The notes beneath the pieces are model-generated. The model was not told where the DNA came from. It saw only the letters and a program-made list of their open reading frames with translations, and did no database searches. Position numbers and translations under genes: made by a program. A stretch of DNA of 64,000 nucleotides from Thauera aromatica_A (GTDB lineage Bacteria > Pseudomonadota > Gammaproteobacteria > Burkholderiales > Rhodocyclaceae): positions 124,001 to 188,000 of the forward strand of contig NZ_JALLIK010000107.1 of the NCBI RefSeq assembly GCF_023093595.1, given 5' to 3'. How positions within the stretch are numbered: the first letter of the stretch is position 1; the number at the start of each line of letters is the position of its first letter. Shown one piece after another: positions 46,501 to 55,442 of this stretch.

Positions 46501-49500
46501 AGCACCGGCGCCGCCACGCCCACACCGGCCGGGTTCGCCACCGCCACAAGCGTCGCCCCGCCGGCGGCGACGGCGGGAGCGACCCACATCATGCGCAAGA
46601 ACGCGGCCAGGTCGCTGCAGCCCCGCCCGGCGAGGGCGCGTTCGACCTCACCCGACGGCTTCCATTCCAGCAGCCGCCGGTGCGTCACCCCCATGCGCCA
46701 GACCGTGCGCACGATCGCATCCAGGCTGAACAACGCCTCGTACGGCAGGCAGGCGAACTCGAACCCGAGCTGGGTGAAGCGGCGCGCGGCCGAGTGCGCG
46801 ACCGCGGCGAGATGCTGGCGCAGCAGCACCTCCTCCGCCTTGCGCAGCAGTTCGACGGCCAGGGTGCACAAGGCCGGCAGCAGCAGGATGCCGATCACGG
46901 ACAGGGTCCATGGCCATGCCGGTGACAGCAGCGTCCATCCCGACAGCAGCAGCAGGACCAGCGCCGCCGGTACGAGCCCGCGCCGCAGGTTGTCGAGCAG
47001 CTTCCATTGCGACAGCGCCGACAGCGGATTCCGCTCCAGGCGCGCGCCCGGCACCGCATGTTCGCCGGCGCGCTGGCAGGGCACCTTGCGCCCCAGCCAC
47101 CCTGCCAGCTGCCAGTCGCCGCGCAGCCAGCGATAGCGCCGGCTGACGTCGGCGCCATACGCGGCCGGGTAGTCCTCGTACAGCGGCACGTCGCTCAACA
47201 GCCCGGAGCGCGCGTAGCAGCCTTCGAGCAGGTCGTGGCTGAGAATCCGATTGTCGGGGAAGCGCCCGCCCACGGCCTGCTCGAAGGCATCGACGTCGTA
47301 GATGCCCTTGCCGATGAACGAGCCCTCACCGAAGACGTCCTGATAGACATCCGACACCGCGCGCGTGTAGGGGTCGATGCCCGGCTCGCCGCCGTACAGG
47401 CGCGCGTAGTGCGAACGATTGGACCCCGGCAGGCTCACCGCCACCGCCGGTTGCAGGATGCCGTAGCCATCGACGACGCGGCGCACCGCGGCGTCGTAGC
47501 GGGGCCGGTTCAGCGGGTGCGCCATGGCGCCGACCAGCTGACGCGCCGCATCGCGCGGCAGTTGCGTATCGGTGTCCAGGGTGATGACGAACTTCACCGC
47601 GGACAGGCTCGCCGTGTCCCCGACCACGAGCGCAAAGCCCGCCCCGGCGGCAGACGCGCCGCCACGCAGCAGCGCGTTCAGCTCTTCCAGCTTGCCGCGC
47701 TTGCGCTCGTGGCCCATCCACACCCCTTCCTGCGGGTTCCAGCGCCGCGGGCGGTGGAAGAGGAAGAAGATATCGCCCACGCGGCTGCCCCGCTCGCCGT
47801 ACTTCCGGTTCAGCGCCTCGATCCTCGTCCGCGCCAGCCGCACCAGCGCCCCGTCCTCGGGAAGGGTCTCGCGGGGCGCGTCCAGCAGGTCGGTCAGCAG
47901 GCCGAAGTGCAGGCTGTCGTCACGGTTGGCGAGAAAGCGCACTTCCAGGGCCTCGATCAGGTCCTCGACGTTCTCCGCACTCGTGAGCATGGTCGGCACC
48001 ACCACCAGCGTGCGCCAGCGGGGCGGAATGCCGGTGGAGAAATCCATCCGCGGCAGCGGGTGCGGTGGCACCAGCAGGGTGGCCAGCCAGTTCGTCAGCG
48101 CCACGCCCGGGTGGCTCGCCGCCAGCAGGGCCAGAAGGCCGAGCGGCAGCAGCGTCCAGGCAGGCATCGCGGCGAGCACCGGCGCGGCCTGCAGCTGTTG
48201 CAGCAAGCCGGCGCCGATGAAGGCGGTGATCAGGGCGATGGCGCCCAGGTAGAACGCCAGCGGAAAGCGTGCGCCGACACGGCGCACGACCGCAGCGCTG
48301 GACGTGCGCGCCGCGGCCGCCCGTTCGAGCGCGGGCAACCCCTGGTCGATCAGGTAATAGCCGACGTGCGCCGCACGATCGGCGGCGGCGACGGAAGTGT
48401 CGACCGCCACGCCCGCGCGTGCCAGCTCGACCGCCTTGCGCGCCACCTCGCCTTCGGTCAGTGCGGATCGCCTGGCGATCGCCTCCACCGCATGGCGGTA
48501 GCGGTCGCGGGTGGCAAAATCCATGCTGCCGTAGATGCCGGCCGGATCCTCGCGCAGCGCCAGCTCGACCACGCTCATGGTCTCGACGAAGGCGCGCCAG
48601 TCCATCGCCCCCAGCAGCCGCAGGCTGCCGATGCTGTTGCTGATCGAGACCTGATCGGCGGCCTGCTGCTGGTTCTCGAACTGAATCGACTGTTCGATCG
48701 ACAGGCCCGCCTCGGCGAGTTGCTGCTCGATCCAGGACAGGGGCAGGGCCAGCGCGGGACCGCGGTGCTGCACGCGACGCACCAGTTCGGCGACGAAGGT
48801 GCAGCTCATTGGCGGGTGCGAACGCGCCATGTCCGCGATCACCAGGATCAGGCTCTTCGGGTCCGTCTCGACCGTGTGCGTCATCCGGTCCGCCCAGCCA
48901 TCGGCCAGCTCGCGCTCCACGCAGCCGGCAGCGATCCGCACGCTGGCGCGACGCAGGTTCTCGATCAGCGCCAGCCGCAGCATGATCGGGATCGCCCACA
49001 GTTCGCCCAGCTTCAGGGCGGTAACGGTCTGGTAGGCGAGGACGACGCAGCTCAGGCTTTCGGCATCGACCCGGCCATCGCCGTGGGCGACGGTCTCGAG
49101 CGCAATGTCGTAGACGCGCGGCAACCCCGCCGACGGCCCGGGCCCCAAGTGGGGCAGTTCGCGGCTGTAGCCCTTCGGCAGATGGCGCCGGGCGGTGCGG
49201 ATCTGTTCTTCGATGAGATAGAAGTTGTCGAGCAGCCACTCTCCGGCCGGCGTGATCCGGCGGTTCTCGGTGACCGCCGTGGTCAGCAGCCGGGAGGCGT
49301 CGACCAGCGCCTGCTCGTTTGCGGCCAGTCGATCCAGCAGGCGATCCGGCGCGCGCCCCGGCGCCAGCCGATGCGAAGCCGCCAGTGCGCGGCCATGCTG
49401 CGCCATCTGGTCGCTGCTGAACAACTCCGCGCGCAGCGGCGGCTCTTCGTCGGGTCGATCCGGCTGCGGCATGACAGCGGCGAAGAAGGCCCCGCGCCCG

Positions 49501-49541
49501 GCGCCGGGCATGCGCTCCGGCGCCGGGCGCGGGGCAAGCAT
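40590..49541 (-). CDS. ndvB: Cyclic beta-1,2-glucan synthase-type protein (NdvB-like, GT84-GH94)
   Basis: This 2983-aa inner-membrane enzyme is the largest gene here, of the length expected for NdvB/Cgs proteins. Hydrophobic segments lie near 420-480, 860-905 and 985-1030. The glycosyltransferase domain has the DxD-like LDTDTQLP (about 653) and RYRWLRGDWQ (about 803). A glycoamylase-like domain follows (WLPPDNFQEYR, RTSPTNIGLALLANLSAYDFG). The C-terminal half contains two carbohydrate-binding supersandwich regions and a GH94 phosphorylase domain with GSGDWNDGMN (about 2650), whose Asp is the general acid. It should make and size cyclic or linear beta-1,2-glucan for the periplasm. The start at 49541 lies 3 bp after the BON gene; ATGs at 49511 (with GGAG) and 49472 are alternatives. 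Confidence 0.9.
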   Translation of the reverse strand: MLAPRPAPERMPGAGRGAFFAAVMPQPDRPDEEPPLRAELFSSDQMAQHGRALAASHRLAPGRAPDRLLDRLAANEQALVDASRLLTTAVTENRRITPAGEWLLDNFYLIEEQIRTARRHLPKGYSRELPHLGPGPSAGLPRVYDIALETVAHGDGRVDAESLSCVVLAYQTVTALKLGELWAIPIMLRLALIENLRRASVRIAAGCVERELADGWADRMTHTVETDPKSLILVIADMARSHPPMSCTFVAELVRRVQHRGPALALPLSWIEQQLAEAGLSIEQSIQFENQQQAADQVSISNSIGSLRLLGAMDWRAFVETMSVVELALREDPAGIYGSMDFATRDRYRHAVEAIARRSALTEGEVARKAVELARAGVAVDTSVAAADRAAHVGYYLIDQGLPALERAAAARTSSAAVVRRVGARFPLAFYLGAIALITAFIGAGLLQQLQAAPVLAAMPAWTLLPLGLLALLAASHPGVALTNWLATLLVPPHPLPRMDFSTGIPPRWRTLVVVPTMLTSAENVEDLIEALEVRFLANRDDSLHFGLLTDLLDAPRETLPEDGALVRLARTRIEALNRKYGERGSRVGDIFFLFHRPRRWNPQEGVWMGHERKRGKLEELNALLRGGASAAGAGFALVVGDTASLSAVKFVITLDTDTQLPRDAARQLVGAMAHPLNRPRYDAAVRRVVDGYGILQPAVAVSLPGSNRSHYARLYGGEPGIDPYTRAVSDVYQDVFGEGSFIGKGIYDVDAFEQAVGGRFPDNRILSHDLLEGCYARSGLLSDVPLYEDYPAAYGADVSRRYRWLRGDWQLAGWLGRKVPCQRAGEHAVPGARLERNPLSALSQWKLLDNLRRGLVPAALVLLLLSGWTLLSPAWPWTLSVIGILLLPALCTLAVELLRKAEEVLLRQHLAAVAHSAARRFTQLGFEFACLPYEALFSLDAIVRTVWRMGVTHRRLLEWKPSGEVERALAGRGCSDLAAFLRMMWVAPAVAAGGATLVAVANPAGVGVAAPVLLLWLASPALAWWISRPLVRRSARLTAGQKLFLHGLSRRTWAFFDTFVGAEDHWLPPDNFQEYRVARVAHRTSPTNIGLALLANLSAYDFGYLTVGRLAERTANTLRTMGMLARHRGHFYNWYDTHTLLPLPPLYISTVDSGNLAGHLLTLRAGLLALADDPILPARLVDGLSDTFAIVADADGIAAEPLAAFRRELASAAAAPVGTLAALRPALLRLATAAAELVPLPADSLLVREGHAPDSEPNDWAQALVRQCSEALEEVDFLAPWLALQSAPVGAADDAAAGGDDFVLEAPIPSLRALAGLDREWCPAIGRRLEAATDTAQRVWLGELHRQVAEGSARARARLAAIESLARQAGALAQMEYEFLFDPTRHLLAIGYNVTEGRADASYYDLLASEARLSAFVAIAQGRLPQESWFALGRLLTGSTGEPVLLSWSGSMFEYLMPLLVMPGYDNTLLDRTCKAAVARQIEYGRQRGVPWGISESAYNAVDVQLNYQYRAFGVPGLGLKRGLADDLVVAPYASALALMVAPEAACVNLQRLGDAGLMGRFGLFEAVDYTPARQRRGQASVVVRSFMAHHQGMSLLALAFVLLDRPMQRRFASDRQFQAVMLLLQERIPRATALFPHTAQLSDMHSAAAPAELPVRSFDRADTPTPEVQLLSNGRYHVMLTHAGGGYSRWKELAVTRWREDGTCDDWGAFCYVRDVASGQFWSTAHQPTLKRAACYEAIFSEGRVEFRRRDTLGGEGGRGGEQGEDAGGAEGSTGGGEIETYTEIAVSPEDDIELRRVRITNRSRQRRQIELTTYAEVVIAPPAADALHPAFSKLFVHTEIVRERHAILCTRRPRSRGERAPWMLHLMAVRGAIEGAAPGALSYESDRLRFIGRGGSAAAPRAMREPGPLSDSEGSVLDPIVAIRCVLTLNPEQSAMIDVVSGIADSRERAECLIDKYQDRHRADRVFDMSWTHSQVVLRQIDTSEAEALLHARLASSVIFADAALRADVAVLIGNRRGQSGLWGYAISGDLPIVLLQIGDAANIDLVRQLVKAHAYWHMKGLAVDLVIWNEEHAGYRQHLQEQIMGLLVSGIGTSVIDRPGGVFVRLAEQIANEDRVLLQAVARVVITDERGTLAEQLDHRPPAKVHEPAFRPSRPVDPMPPPVGASLPGDLILCNGLGGFSADGREYVIGLAPGQLAPAPWVNVLANPSFGTVVSESGGAYTWSENAHEFRLTPWNNDPVGDSGGEALYLRDEESGEFWSPTPLPAPAAVPYVVRHGFGYSVFETRAHGIASELWVYVAADAAVKFSLLKVRNESGRPRRLSVTAYVEWVLGDLRAKSAMHVSTELDAGSGALCARNPFNGEFAERVAFFDVDEPTRKLSGDRREFLGRNGSLRSPAALRRARLSGKLGAGLDPCAAIQVGVDLAVGQAREIVFRLGVGRDAGDAGRLVRRFRGAAAAAAALEAVRQQWHRTLGAVQVETPEPAVDVLANGWLLYQTLACRVWARSGYYQSGGAFGFRDQLQDVMALVHAEPGLVREHLLLCASRQFQEGDVQHWWHPPVGRGVRTQCSDDYLWLPLAVCRYVHTTGDRAVLEERTPFLEGRPVKPEEDSYYDLPARSADVASLYEHCVRAIRHGLRFGERGLPLIGSGDWNDGMNLVGIEGKGESVWLGFFLHEVLRRFAALAQAHGDADFAALCRGEGAGLRRRIEAQGWDGEWYRRAWFDDGTPLGSAANAECRIDSISQSWSVLSGAGDDARSRTAMRAVDAHLVRREDGIVQLLGPPFDTSELDPGYIRGYLPGVRENGGQYTHGAIWAAMALAELGEGERAWELLRIINPVNHARSAPGVATYKIEPYVVAADVYALAPHVGRGGWSWYTGSAGWMYRLVTESLLGLRRAGGALRFAPCLPAQWPGFGIHYRYGETMYYITVRRAVAGDAEAGAAMQVRLDGVLRADGVIALTDDGREHRVEVALLQALPRPD

Positions 49542-49544
49542 CGC

Positions 49545-49859
49545 TTACTTGAGCCGCATGTCGTTCTTGACCGATTTCACGCCACGGACGCCGCGCGCCA
49601 CCTCGATCGCCTTGTTGATGTCGGCCTGCGAATTGACGAAGCCACTGAGCTGAACCACGCCCTTGAAGGTCTCGACGTTGATTTCGGCGACCTTGAGGCT
49701 GGGCTCATCGAGGATCGCCGCCTTGACCTTGCCGGTGATCACACTGTCGTCGATGTATTCGCCGATGCCCTCCTGCTTCGGCGTGGATGAACAGCCGACC
49801 GCGGTGACCAGGGTCAGGGCGAGGAAGAACGCGGAAAGATACTTGCCAAACTGAGTCAT
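49545..49859 (-). CDS. BON-domain lipoprotein
   Basis: 104-aa lipoprotein. The signal peptide ends in VTAVGC, with C23 lipidated. One BON domain (about 36-104) contains YIDDSVITGKVKAAI, VQLSGFVNS and the ending VKSVKNDMRLK. BON domains bind lipid or peptidoglycan and are osmotically induced in OsmY-like proteins. GGAGG eight bases before the ATG at 49859 decides the start over an ATG five codons upstream. The stop is 3 bp from the start of ndvB, so the two must be co-transcribed. Confidence 0.9.
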   Translation of the reverse strand: MTQFGKYLSAFFLALTLVTAVGCSSTPKQEGIGEYIDDSVITGKVKAAILDEPSLKVAEINVETFKGVVQLSGFVNSQADINKAIEVARGVRGVKSVKNDMRLK

Positions 49860-49952
49860 GACGGATACCTCCAAATGCGGTTGAAACAGAGCTTGCAGCG
49901 GCTGCGTCCGGTCGACAGAGGACGAAGCTGCGGGACGACGCCTCGCGCCGAT

Positions 49953-50153
49953 CTATTTCTTCGCGTCCTTTGCCGCGTCCTGGATCGCTTCACCGGCCTT
50001 CTCGACCTGCTCGCCGGCCTTGTCGATCGCCTTGTCGACTTCCTTGCCGGCCTGTTCCGCCGGACCTTCCTGCTTCTGGCAGCCCGCCACGGACACCCCG
50101 AGCACGGCACTGGCGATCAATGCGGCAGTGATGCTTTTTCCGAACCTGAACAT
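49953..50153 (-). CDS. Small lipoprotein with amphipathic C-terminus
   Basis: 66-aa lipoprotein with a signal ending in VSVAGC (C25). It is followed by a charged, Ala/Lys/Glu helical tail with the quasi-repeat GKEVDKAIDKAGEQVEKAG, likely coiled-coil or surface-associated. AGGAGAATGTC precedes the ATG. The function is unknown. It lies 93 bp upstream of the BON gene on the same strand. Confidence 0.75.
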   Translation of the reverse strand: MFRFGKSITAALIASAVLGVSVAGCQKQEGPAEQAGKEVDKAIDKAGEQVEKAGEAIQDAAKDAKK

Positions 50154-50238
50154 GACATTCTCCTGATCGCCGACGAGTCCTGCCGCGATGCGCCGGGCGG
50201 CCTGCGCCGGCACCTCGCGGCCTGCTCCTCACGCGGCG

Positions 50239-50454
50239 CTATTTGCCGACTTCGTGCCCGATGACGCCGCCCACCGCGGCCCCCCCGACGGTGCCGACAG
50301 CGCTGCCACCGGTCAGGACGGCCCCCCCGACGGCACCGATGCCGGCGCCCATCGCCGTGCTCTTGTCCTGCGCCGACATACCGGCACACCCCCCGAGGGC
50401 GAGCAGCATCGCTGCCGCAAGCACGCCGGAAGAAAATCTACGTATCGTTCTCAT
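50239..50454 (-). CDS. Glycine-zipper lipoprotein (OsmB-like)
   Basis: 71-aa lipoprotein. The signal peptide ends in LALGGC (C23), and a glycine-zipper hairpin (MGAGIGAVGGAVLTGG, VGGAAVGGVIGHEVGK) takes up the rest. It resembles OsmB and similar osmotic-stress lipoproteins. GAAGGGGTG before the ATG is a usable ribosome binding site. It seems to be the first gene of a four-gene minus-strand unit ending with ndvB. Confidence 0.82.
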   Translation of the reverse strand: MRTIRRFSSGVLAAAMLLALGGCAGMSAQDKSTAMGAGIGAVGGAVLTGGSAVGTVGGAAVGGVIGHEVGK

Positions 50455-50712
50455 GACATCACCCCTTCATCTGACCATCCAGGAAGTGATGCCTTGGCAA
50501 TGCGCGCCGGTCATGCACTCCATCCGCCCACTTCACGCGACTCTCGACCGCCATGCATGGCGTGTGTCGAAGATCCTGCGCCTGTCGGCCCGGACACCGC
50601 CAAACTATTCGGAAGCACCTCTGCCGTCTGTTTGCTGACGCACATAGGGGCCCCTTGTCGCGCACGGCAAGGCATCGGCCGAGATTCCCGAGCACGGTGA
50701 AGAAGGCTCAAG
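50455..50712. other. Intergenic region between the lipoprotein/ndvB unit and nhaA
   Basis: The divergent gap from 50455 to 50812 is 358 bp. The left 258 bp must hold the promoters of both directions, but I find no clear consensus. A 12-bp palindrome, GCCATGCATGGC, lies at 50550-50561. The right end is the structured leader given next. Confidence 0.5.
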
Positions 50713-50811
50713 CGCTCGTAACTAGCGAAAAAACCTCAAGCGGGTCTTTAATGAAAGGCTCAGCCCGCTCCCCGCGAAGCGGTTACGCTGAACGGGGACT
50801 TTTTTTGGAGG
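50713..50811 (+). promoter_or_regulatory. Structured 5' leader of nhaA (candidate nhaA-type cation riboswitch)
   Basis: Three hairpins lie in 86 nt. A: CGCT/AGCG (50713-50727). B: AGCGGG/CCCGCT (50739-50769) with an inner CTTT/AAAG stem. C: TCCCCG/CGGGGA (50769-50798) with an internal loop CGA/GAA, an inner AGCG/CGCT stem and a GUUA loop. AACC at 50732-50735 can pair with GGTT at 50781-50784, giving a possible pseudoknot. Hairpin C is followed at once by CT6-7 (T-run 50800-50806) and then GGAGG (50807-50811). It therefore resembles both an intrinsic terminator and a ribosome-binding-site masking device. Position before nhaA recalls the nhaA-I/nhaA-II motif RNAs, reported as lithium/sodium-responsive riboswitches; that assignment is inference. 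Confidence 0.55.
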
Positions 50812-50812
50812 C

Positions 50813-50980
50813 ATGATCATGAGCACAGCCGCTCCGGCCGGACCCGAACTGGGCACGCCCAGCGCGCCCCGGCACGGTCGGGACGCGCCGGGACGGATCG
50901 GGGGGCGCCGGAAGACGCCGCGCGGCGCTCTTCCTCCGTCGTCCCCGCACCAACGCCCTGGCGCTGCGTGCGATGTCTGA
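50813..50980 (+). CDS. Leader ORF or out-of-frame 5' extension of nhaA
   Basis: This 55-codon frame starts at the ATG directly after GGAGG (50813; a second ATG at 50819). It reads MIMSTAAPAGPELGTPS and then turns Arg/Pro-rich, and its TGA (50978-50980) overlaps the nhaA start. It has the only strong ribosome binding site in the region. It contains a run of six G (50900-50905). Loss of one G would fuse this frame to nhaA without a stop, giving NhaA an extra N-terminal segment of about 53 residues. It may be a coupling leader, a slippage-controlled extension, or the trace of a frameshift mutation or sequencing error. Confidence 0.4.
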   Translation: MIMSTAAPAGPELGTPSAPRHGRDAPGRIGGRRKTPRGALPPSSPHQRPGAACDV

Positions 50981-52316
50981 AGAGCGCGACACCCCCCGGG
51001 ATCTCGTTCGATTGCCGATGGAATTCGGCGACAGGCTGACAAGACCGTTCGCGCGGTTCTTGCGCATCGAAGTGGCCGGGGGCGCCGTCCTGTTGCTGTT
51101 CACCCTTGCCGCCCTCGTGCTATCGAATTCCCCCTGGGCCCACACCTACCTGGAAGCCTGGGAGACGCGAGTCGGCGTTCACGTCGGAGGGTTCGAGTAC
51201 GCCCGTTCGTTGAAAGACTGGATCAACGACGGACTCATGACCTTGTTCTTTTTTCTGGTCGCGCTGGAATTGAAGCGGGAACTCGTCCTGGGCGAACTCA
51301 AGAACCCCCGCATCGCCGCGCTGTCGATTTCGGCCGCCCTCGGGGGCATGCTGGTGCCTGCCGGCCTGTATCTGCTGCTGCAGTGGGATCAACCGGGGGA
51401 GCGCGGCTGGGGCACCGTGATGGCCACCGATACGGCATTCGTCATCGGCTGCCTGGCGCTCCTGGGGTCGCGCATCCCGCACAACCTGCGCGTGTTCATG
51501 CTCTCGCTCGCGATCGTGGACGACATCGGCGCCATTCTTGTCGTGGCGATCGGCTACAGCAGCCAGATTGACTGGAGTGCACTCGCGCTGGGGGCACTGA
51601 GCCTCGCCCTCGTGCGCGTATTGGCACTGGCCGGTTTCCGCGGCTTTCCGGTCTACTTTCTGGCCGGCGGTTTGAGCTGGTTCGCCGTGGATGCCTCCGG
51701 GATCCACGCCACGATCACCGGGGTGGTACTCGGCTTGATGACCCCCGCCCGCCGATGGGTCAGCGACGAGCGTCTGTACGCAATCCTGAGTCAAGTCGTC
51801 GCCCATCCGGCCGACGGCAACAACGGTGGCCACACACCGGACCGTAACACCTTGCAGGCGGCCGAAGTCGCGGCCCGCGAAACGCTGTCGCCGGTCGAAC
51901 GCCTGGAACTCGCGCTGCACCCGTGGGTCGGCTTCGTCATCATGCCGCTCTTCGCATTGGCCAACGCCGGTTTGCCGCTGTCCTGGGCCGATCTCGGCAA
52001 TCCCGTCACGCTGGCGGTATTCGTCGGATTCGCGCTCGGCAAGCCGGTGGGCATCCTGGCGTTCAGTTGGCTGGCAGTGCGTCTCGGCATCGCGCTGCGC
52101 CCGCCGGATCTGGCCTGGGGCTTGCTCGCCGGCGGCGGCCTGCTCGCCGGAATCGGATTCACGATGGCCCTCTTCATCGCCAACCTGGCCTTCGCAGCGA
52201 GCCTGGTCGACAGCGCCAAACTGGGGATCTTCGTCGCATCCGTGGTTTCGGCCTTGGCCGGGCTCGCCTTGTTGACCTGGATGGCACCGAGCCGGAAACA
52301 GCCTCGCGTGAATTGA
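50973..52316 (+). CDS. nhaA: Na+/H+ antiporter NhaA
   Basis: 447-aa inner-membrane antiporter. Core motifs include FARFLRIEVAGGAVLLLFTL (first helix), DGLMTLFFFLVALELKREL, MATDTAFVIG and LAIVDDIGAILVVAIGY; the paired Asp of the last is the ion-binding site, and the Asp of ATDTAF is also conserved. The second half, with NAGLPLSWADL and the ending near LLTWMAP, is intact. The ATG at 50973 is the only start in this frame after the upstream stop at 50820. It has no good ribosome binding site, so translation is likely coupled to the leader ORF that ends 7 bases inside. It is convergent with boxC. Confidence 0.93.
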   Translation: MSEERDTPRDLVRLPMEFGDRLTRPFARFLRIEVAGGAVLLLFTLAALVLSNSPWAHTYLEAWETRVGVHVGGFEYARSLKDWINDGLMTLFFFLVALELKRELVLGELKNPRIAALSISAALGGMLVPAGLYLLLQWDQPGERGWGTVMATDTAFVIGCLALLGSRIPHNLRVFMLSLAIVDDIGAILVVAIGYSSQIDWSALALGALSLALVRVLALAGFRGFPVYFLAGGLSWFAVDASGIHATITGVVLGLMTPARRWVSDERLYAILSQVVAHPADGNNGGHTPDRNTLQAAEVAARETLSPVERLELALHPWVGFVIMPLFALANAGLPLSWADLGNPVTLAVFVGFALGKPVGILAFSWLAVRLGIALRPPDLAWGLLAGGGLLAGIGFTMALFIANLAFAASLVDSAKLGIFVASVVSALAGLALLTWMAPSRKQPRVN

Positions 52317-52352
52317 CCCGGTGGACTCGCGCGGGGCCGCACGAGGCTCCGC

Positions 52353-54038
<1,686 letters not shown>

Positions 54039-54196
54039 CCCCGTCTTCCGCCCGAACGGCCGCCCTCGACCCGCATCCGGGGCCGGCCATCTTCATCGCC
54101 CCGAGTCGCAAGCCGCCCTGCTTCTACAACATAGACCAGGGCGATACCCCGTGCCGGGGGCGCGCGATCGCCCGTCCGGCGCCGCCCGCCCCCGGG

Positions 54197-54202
54197 TATA
54201 AT
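54197..54202 (+). promoter_or_regulatory. Consensus -10 box of prfB
   Basis: TATAAT lies 35 bp upstream of the prfB ATG. The -35 position (near 54174) is a poor match. Confidence 0.45.
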
Positions 54203-54236
54203 GCGCGGTTTCCCAGATTCCGCCGGAGCCGCCGCC

Positions 54237-55341
54237 ATGGAAGCCGAACGCCAGAACGCCATCGCCGAAAAACTCGCCGACCTCGCCGCCCGCGGTCGCG
54301 AACTACGGAGGTATCTTTGACTACGATGTGAAAGCATCGAAGCTCGAAGAAGTCAATCGCGCGCTGGAAGACCCGGCGGTGTGGAACAACGCCGAGCGCG
54401 CCCAGGAGCTGGGCAAGGAAAAGCGCCAGCTCGAAGACGTGGTGCTGACGCTGCAGAACATCGACGCGCAGTCGCGTGATCTCAAGGATCTCTTTGAGCT
54501 CGCCGAAGCCGAGGACGACGACGACACCTTCGAGGCGGTCGAGACCGACCTCGGCGCGCTGGCCGCGGAAGTCGAGAAGCTCGAGTTCCGCCGCATGTTC
54601 GGCAACCCGATGGACCCCAACAACTGCTTCATCGAAATCCAGGCCGGCGCCGGCGGCACCGAGGCCCAGGACTGGGCCGGGATGCTCGAGCGCATGTACC
54701 TGCGCTACGGCGAGAAGAAGGGTTTCGCCGTCGAGCTGATGGAAGAGACCGAAGGCGAAGTCGCCGGCATCAAGAACTGCACGATCAAGCTCAGCGGCGA
54801 CTACGCCTACGGCTACCTGCGCACCGAGACCGGCATCCACCGCCTGGTGCGCAAGTCGCCCTTCGACTCCAACGCCCGCCGCCACACCAGCTTCACCTCG
54901 GTGTTCGTGTACCCGGAAGTGGACGATTCGATCGAGATCGACATCAACCCGGCCGACCTGCGCATCGACACCTACCGCGCCTCGGGCGCCGGCGGCCAGC
55001 ACATCAACAAGACCGACTCCGCGGTGCGCATCACCCACGAGCCGACCGGCATCGTCGTGCAGTGCCAGAACGACCGCTCGCAGCACAAGAACAAGGCCGA
55101 GGCGATGTCGATGCTGAAGGCACGCCTGTACGAGCTCGAGCTGCGCAAGCGCCAGGCCGAGCAGCAAAAGCTCGAAGACTCCAAGAGCGACATCGGCTGG
55201 GGTCACCAGATCCGCAGCTACGTCCTCGACCAGTCGCGCATCAAGGACCTGCGCACCAACTACGAAGTCGGCAACACCCAGGCGGTGCTCGACGGCGACC
55301 TCGACGACTTCATCGCGGCGAGCCTGAAGCAGGGCGTCTGA
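54237..55341 (+). CDS. prfB: Peptide chain release factor 2 (programmed +1 frameshift)
   Basis: Terminates translation at UGA and UAA. The first 27 codons (54237-54317) end at an in-frame TGA (54318-54320). A +1 shift on CTT continues at GAC (54319) to the stop at 55341, giving about 367 aa. The protein has the SPF tripeptide in RKSPFDSNARRH that reads the stop codon, and the GGQ motif in ASGAGGQHINKTDS that triggers hydrolysis. The length equals the usual RF2. It is the gene that normally precedes lysS; here four genes intervene. Confidence 0.96.
54307..54321 (+). other. RF2 autoregulatory frameshift site
   Basis: GGAGG (54307-54311), TAT, the slippery CTT (54315-54317), TGA and C form the canonical prfB recoding signal. 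The internal Shine-Dalgarno is at the spacing that promotes +1 slippage. Low RF2 lets the ribosome shift at UGA-C and make more RF2. Confidence 0.95.
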
Positions 55342-55442
55342 TCCGCCGGGGCCGACCTTGAAGGCGGGCGAAGCATCGGTTCCGCCGGCTCCCACCCCCA
55401 CCCGCCTGCGGCGCCCGATCTGCCCAGGCGCCGGTACTGACG

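Noticed and set aside
43938..49790. Long plus-strand open frames opposite ndvB
   Set aside because: They are rich in Arg/His/Gly/Gln with no domain, and lie entirely over the intact cyclic glucan synthase gene.
54237..54341. prfB as a broken gene because of the early TGA
   Set aside because: The exact RF2 frameshift signal is present and the downstream frame is intact.
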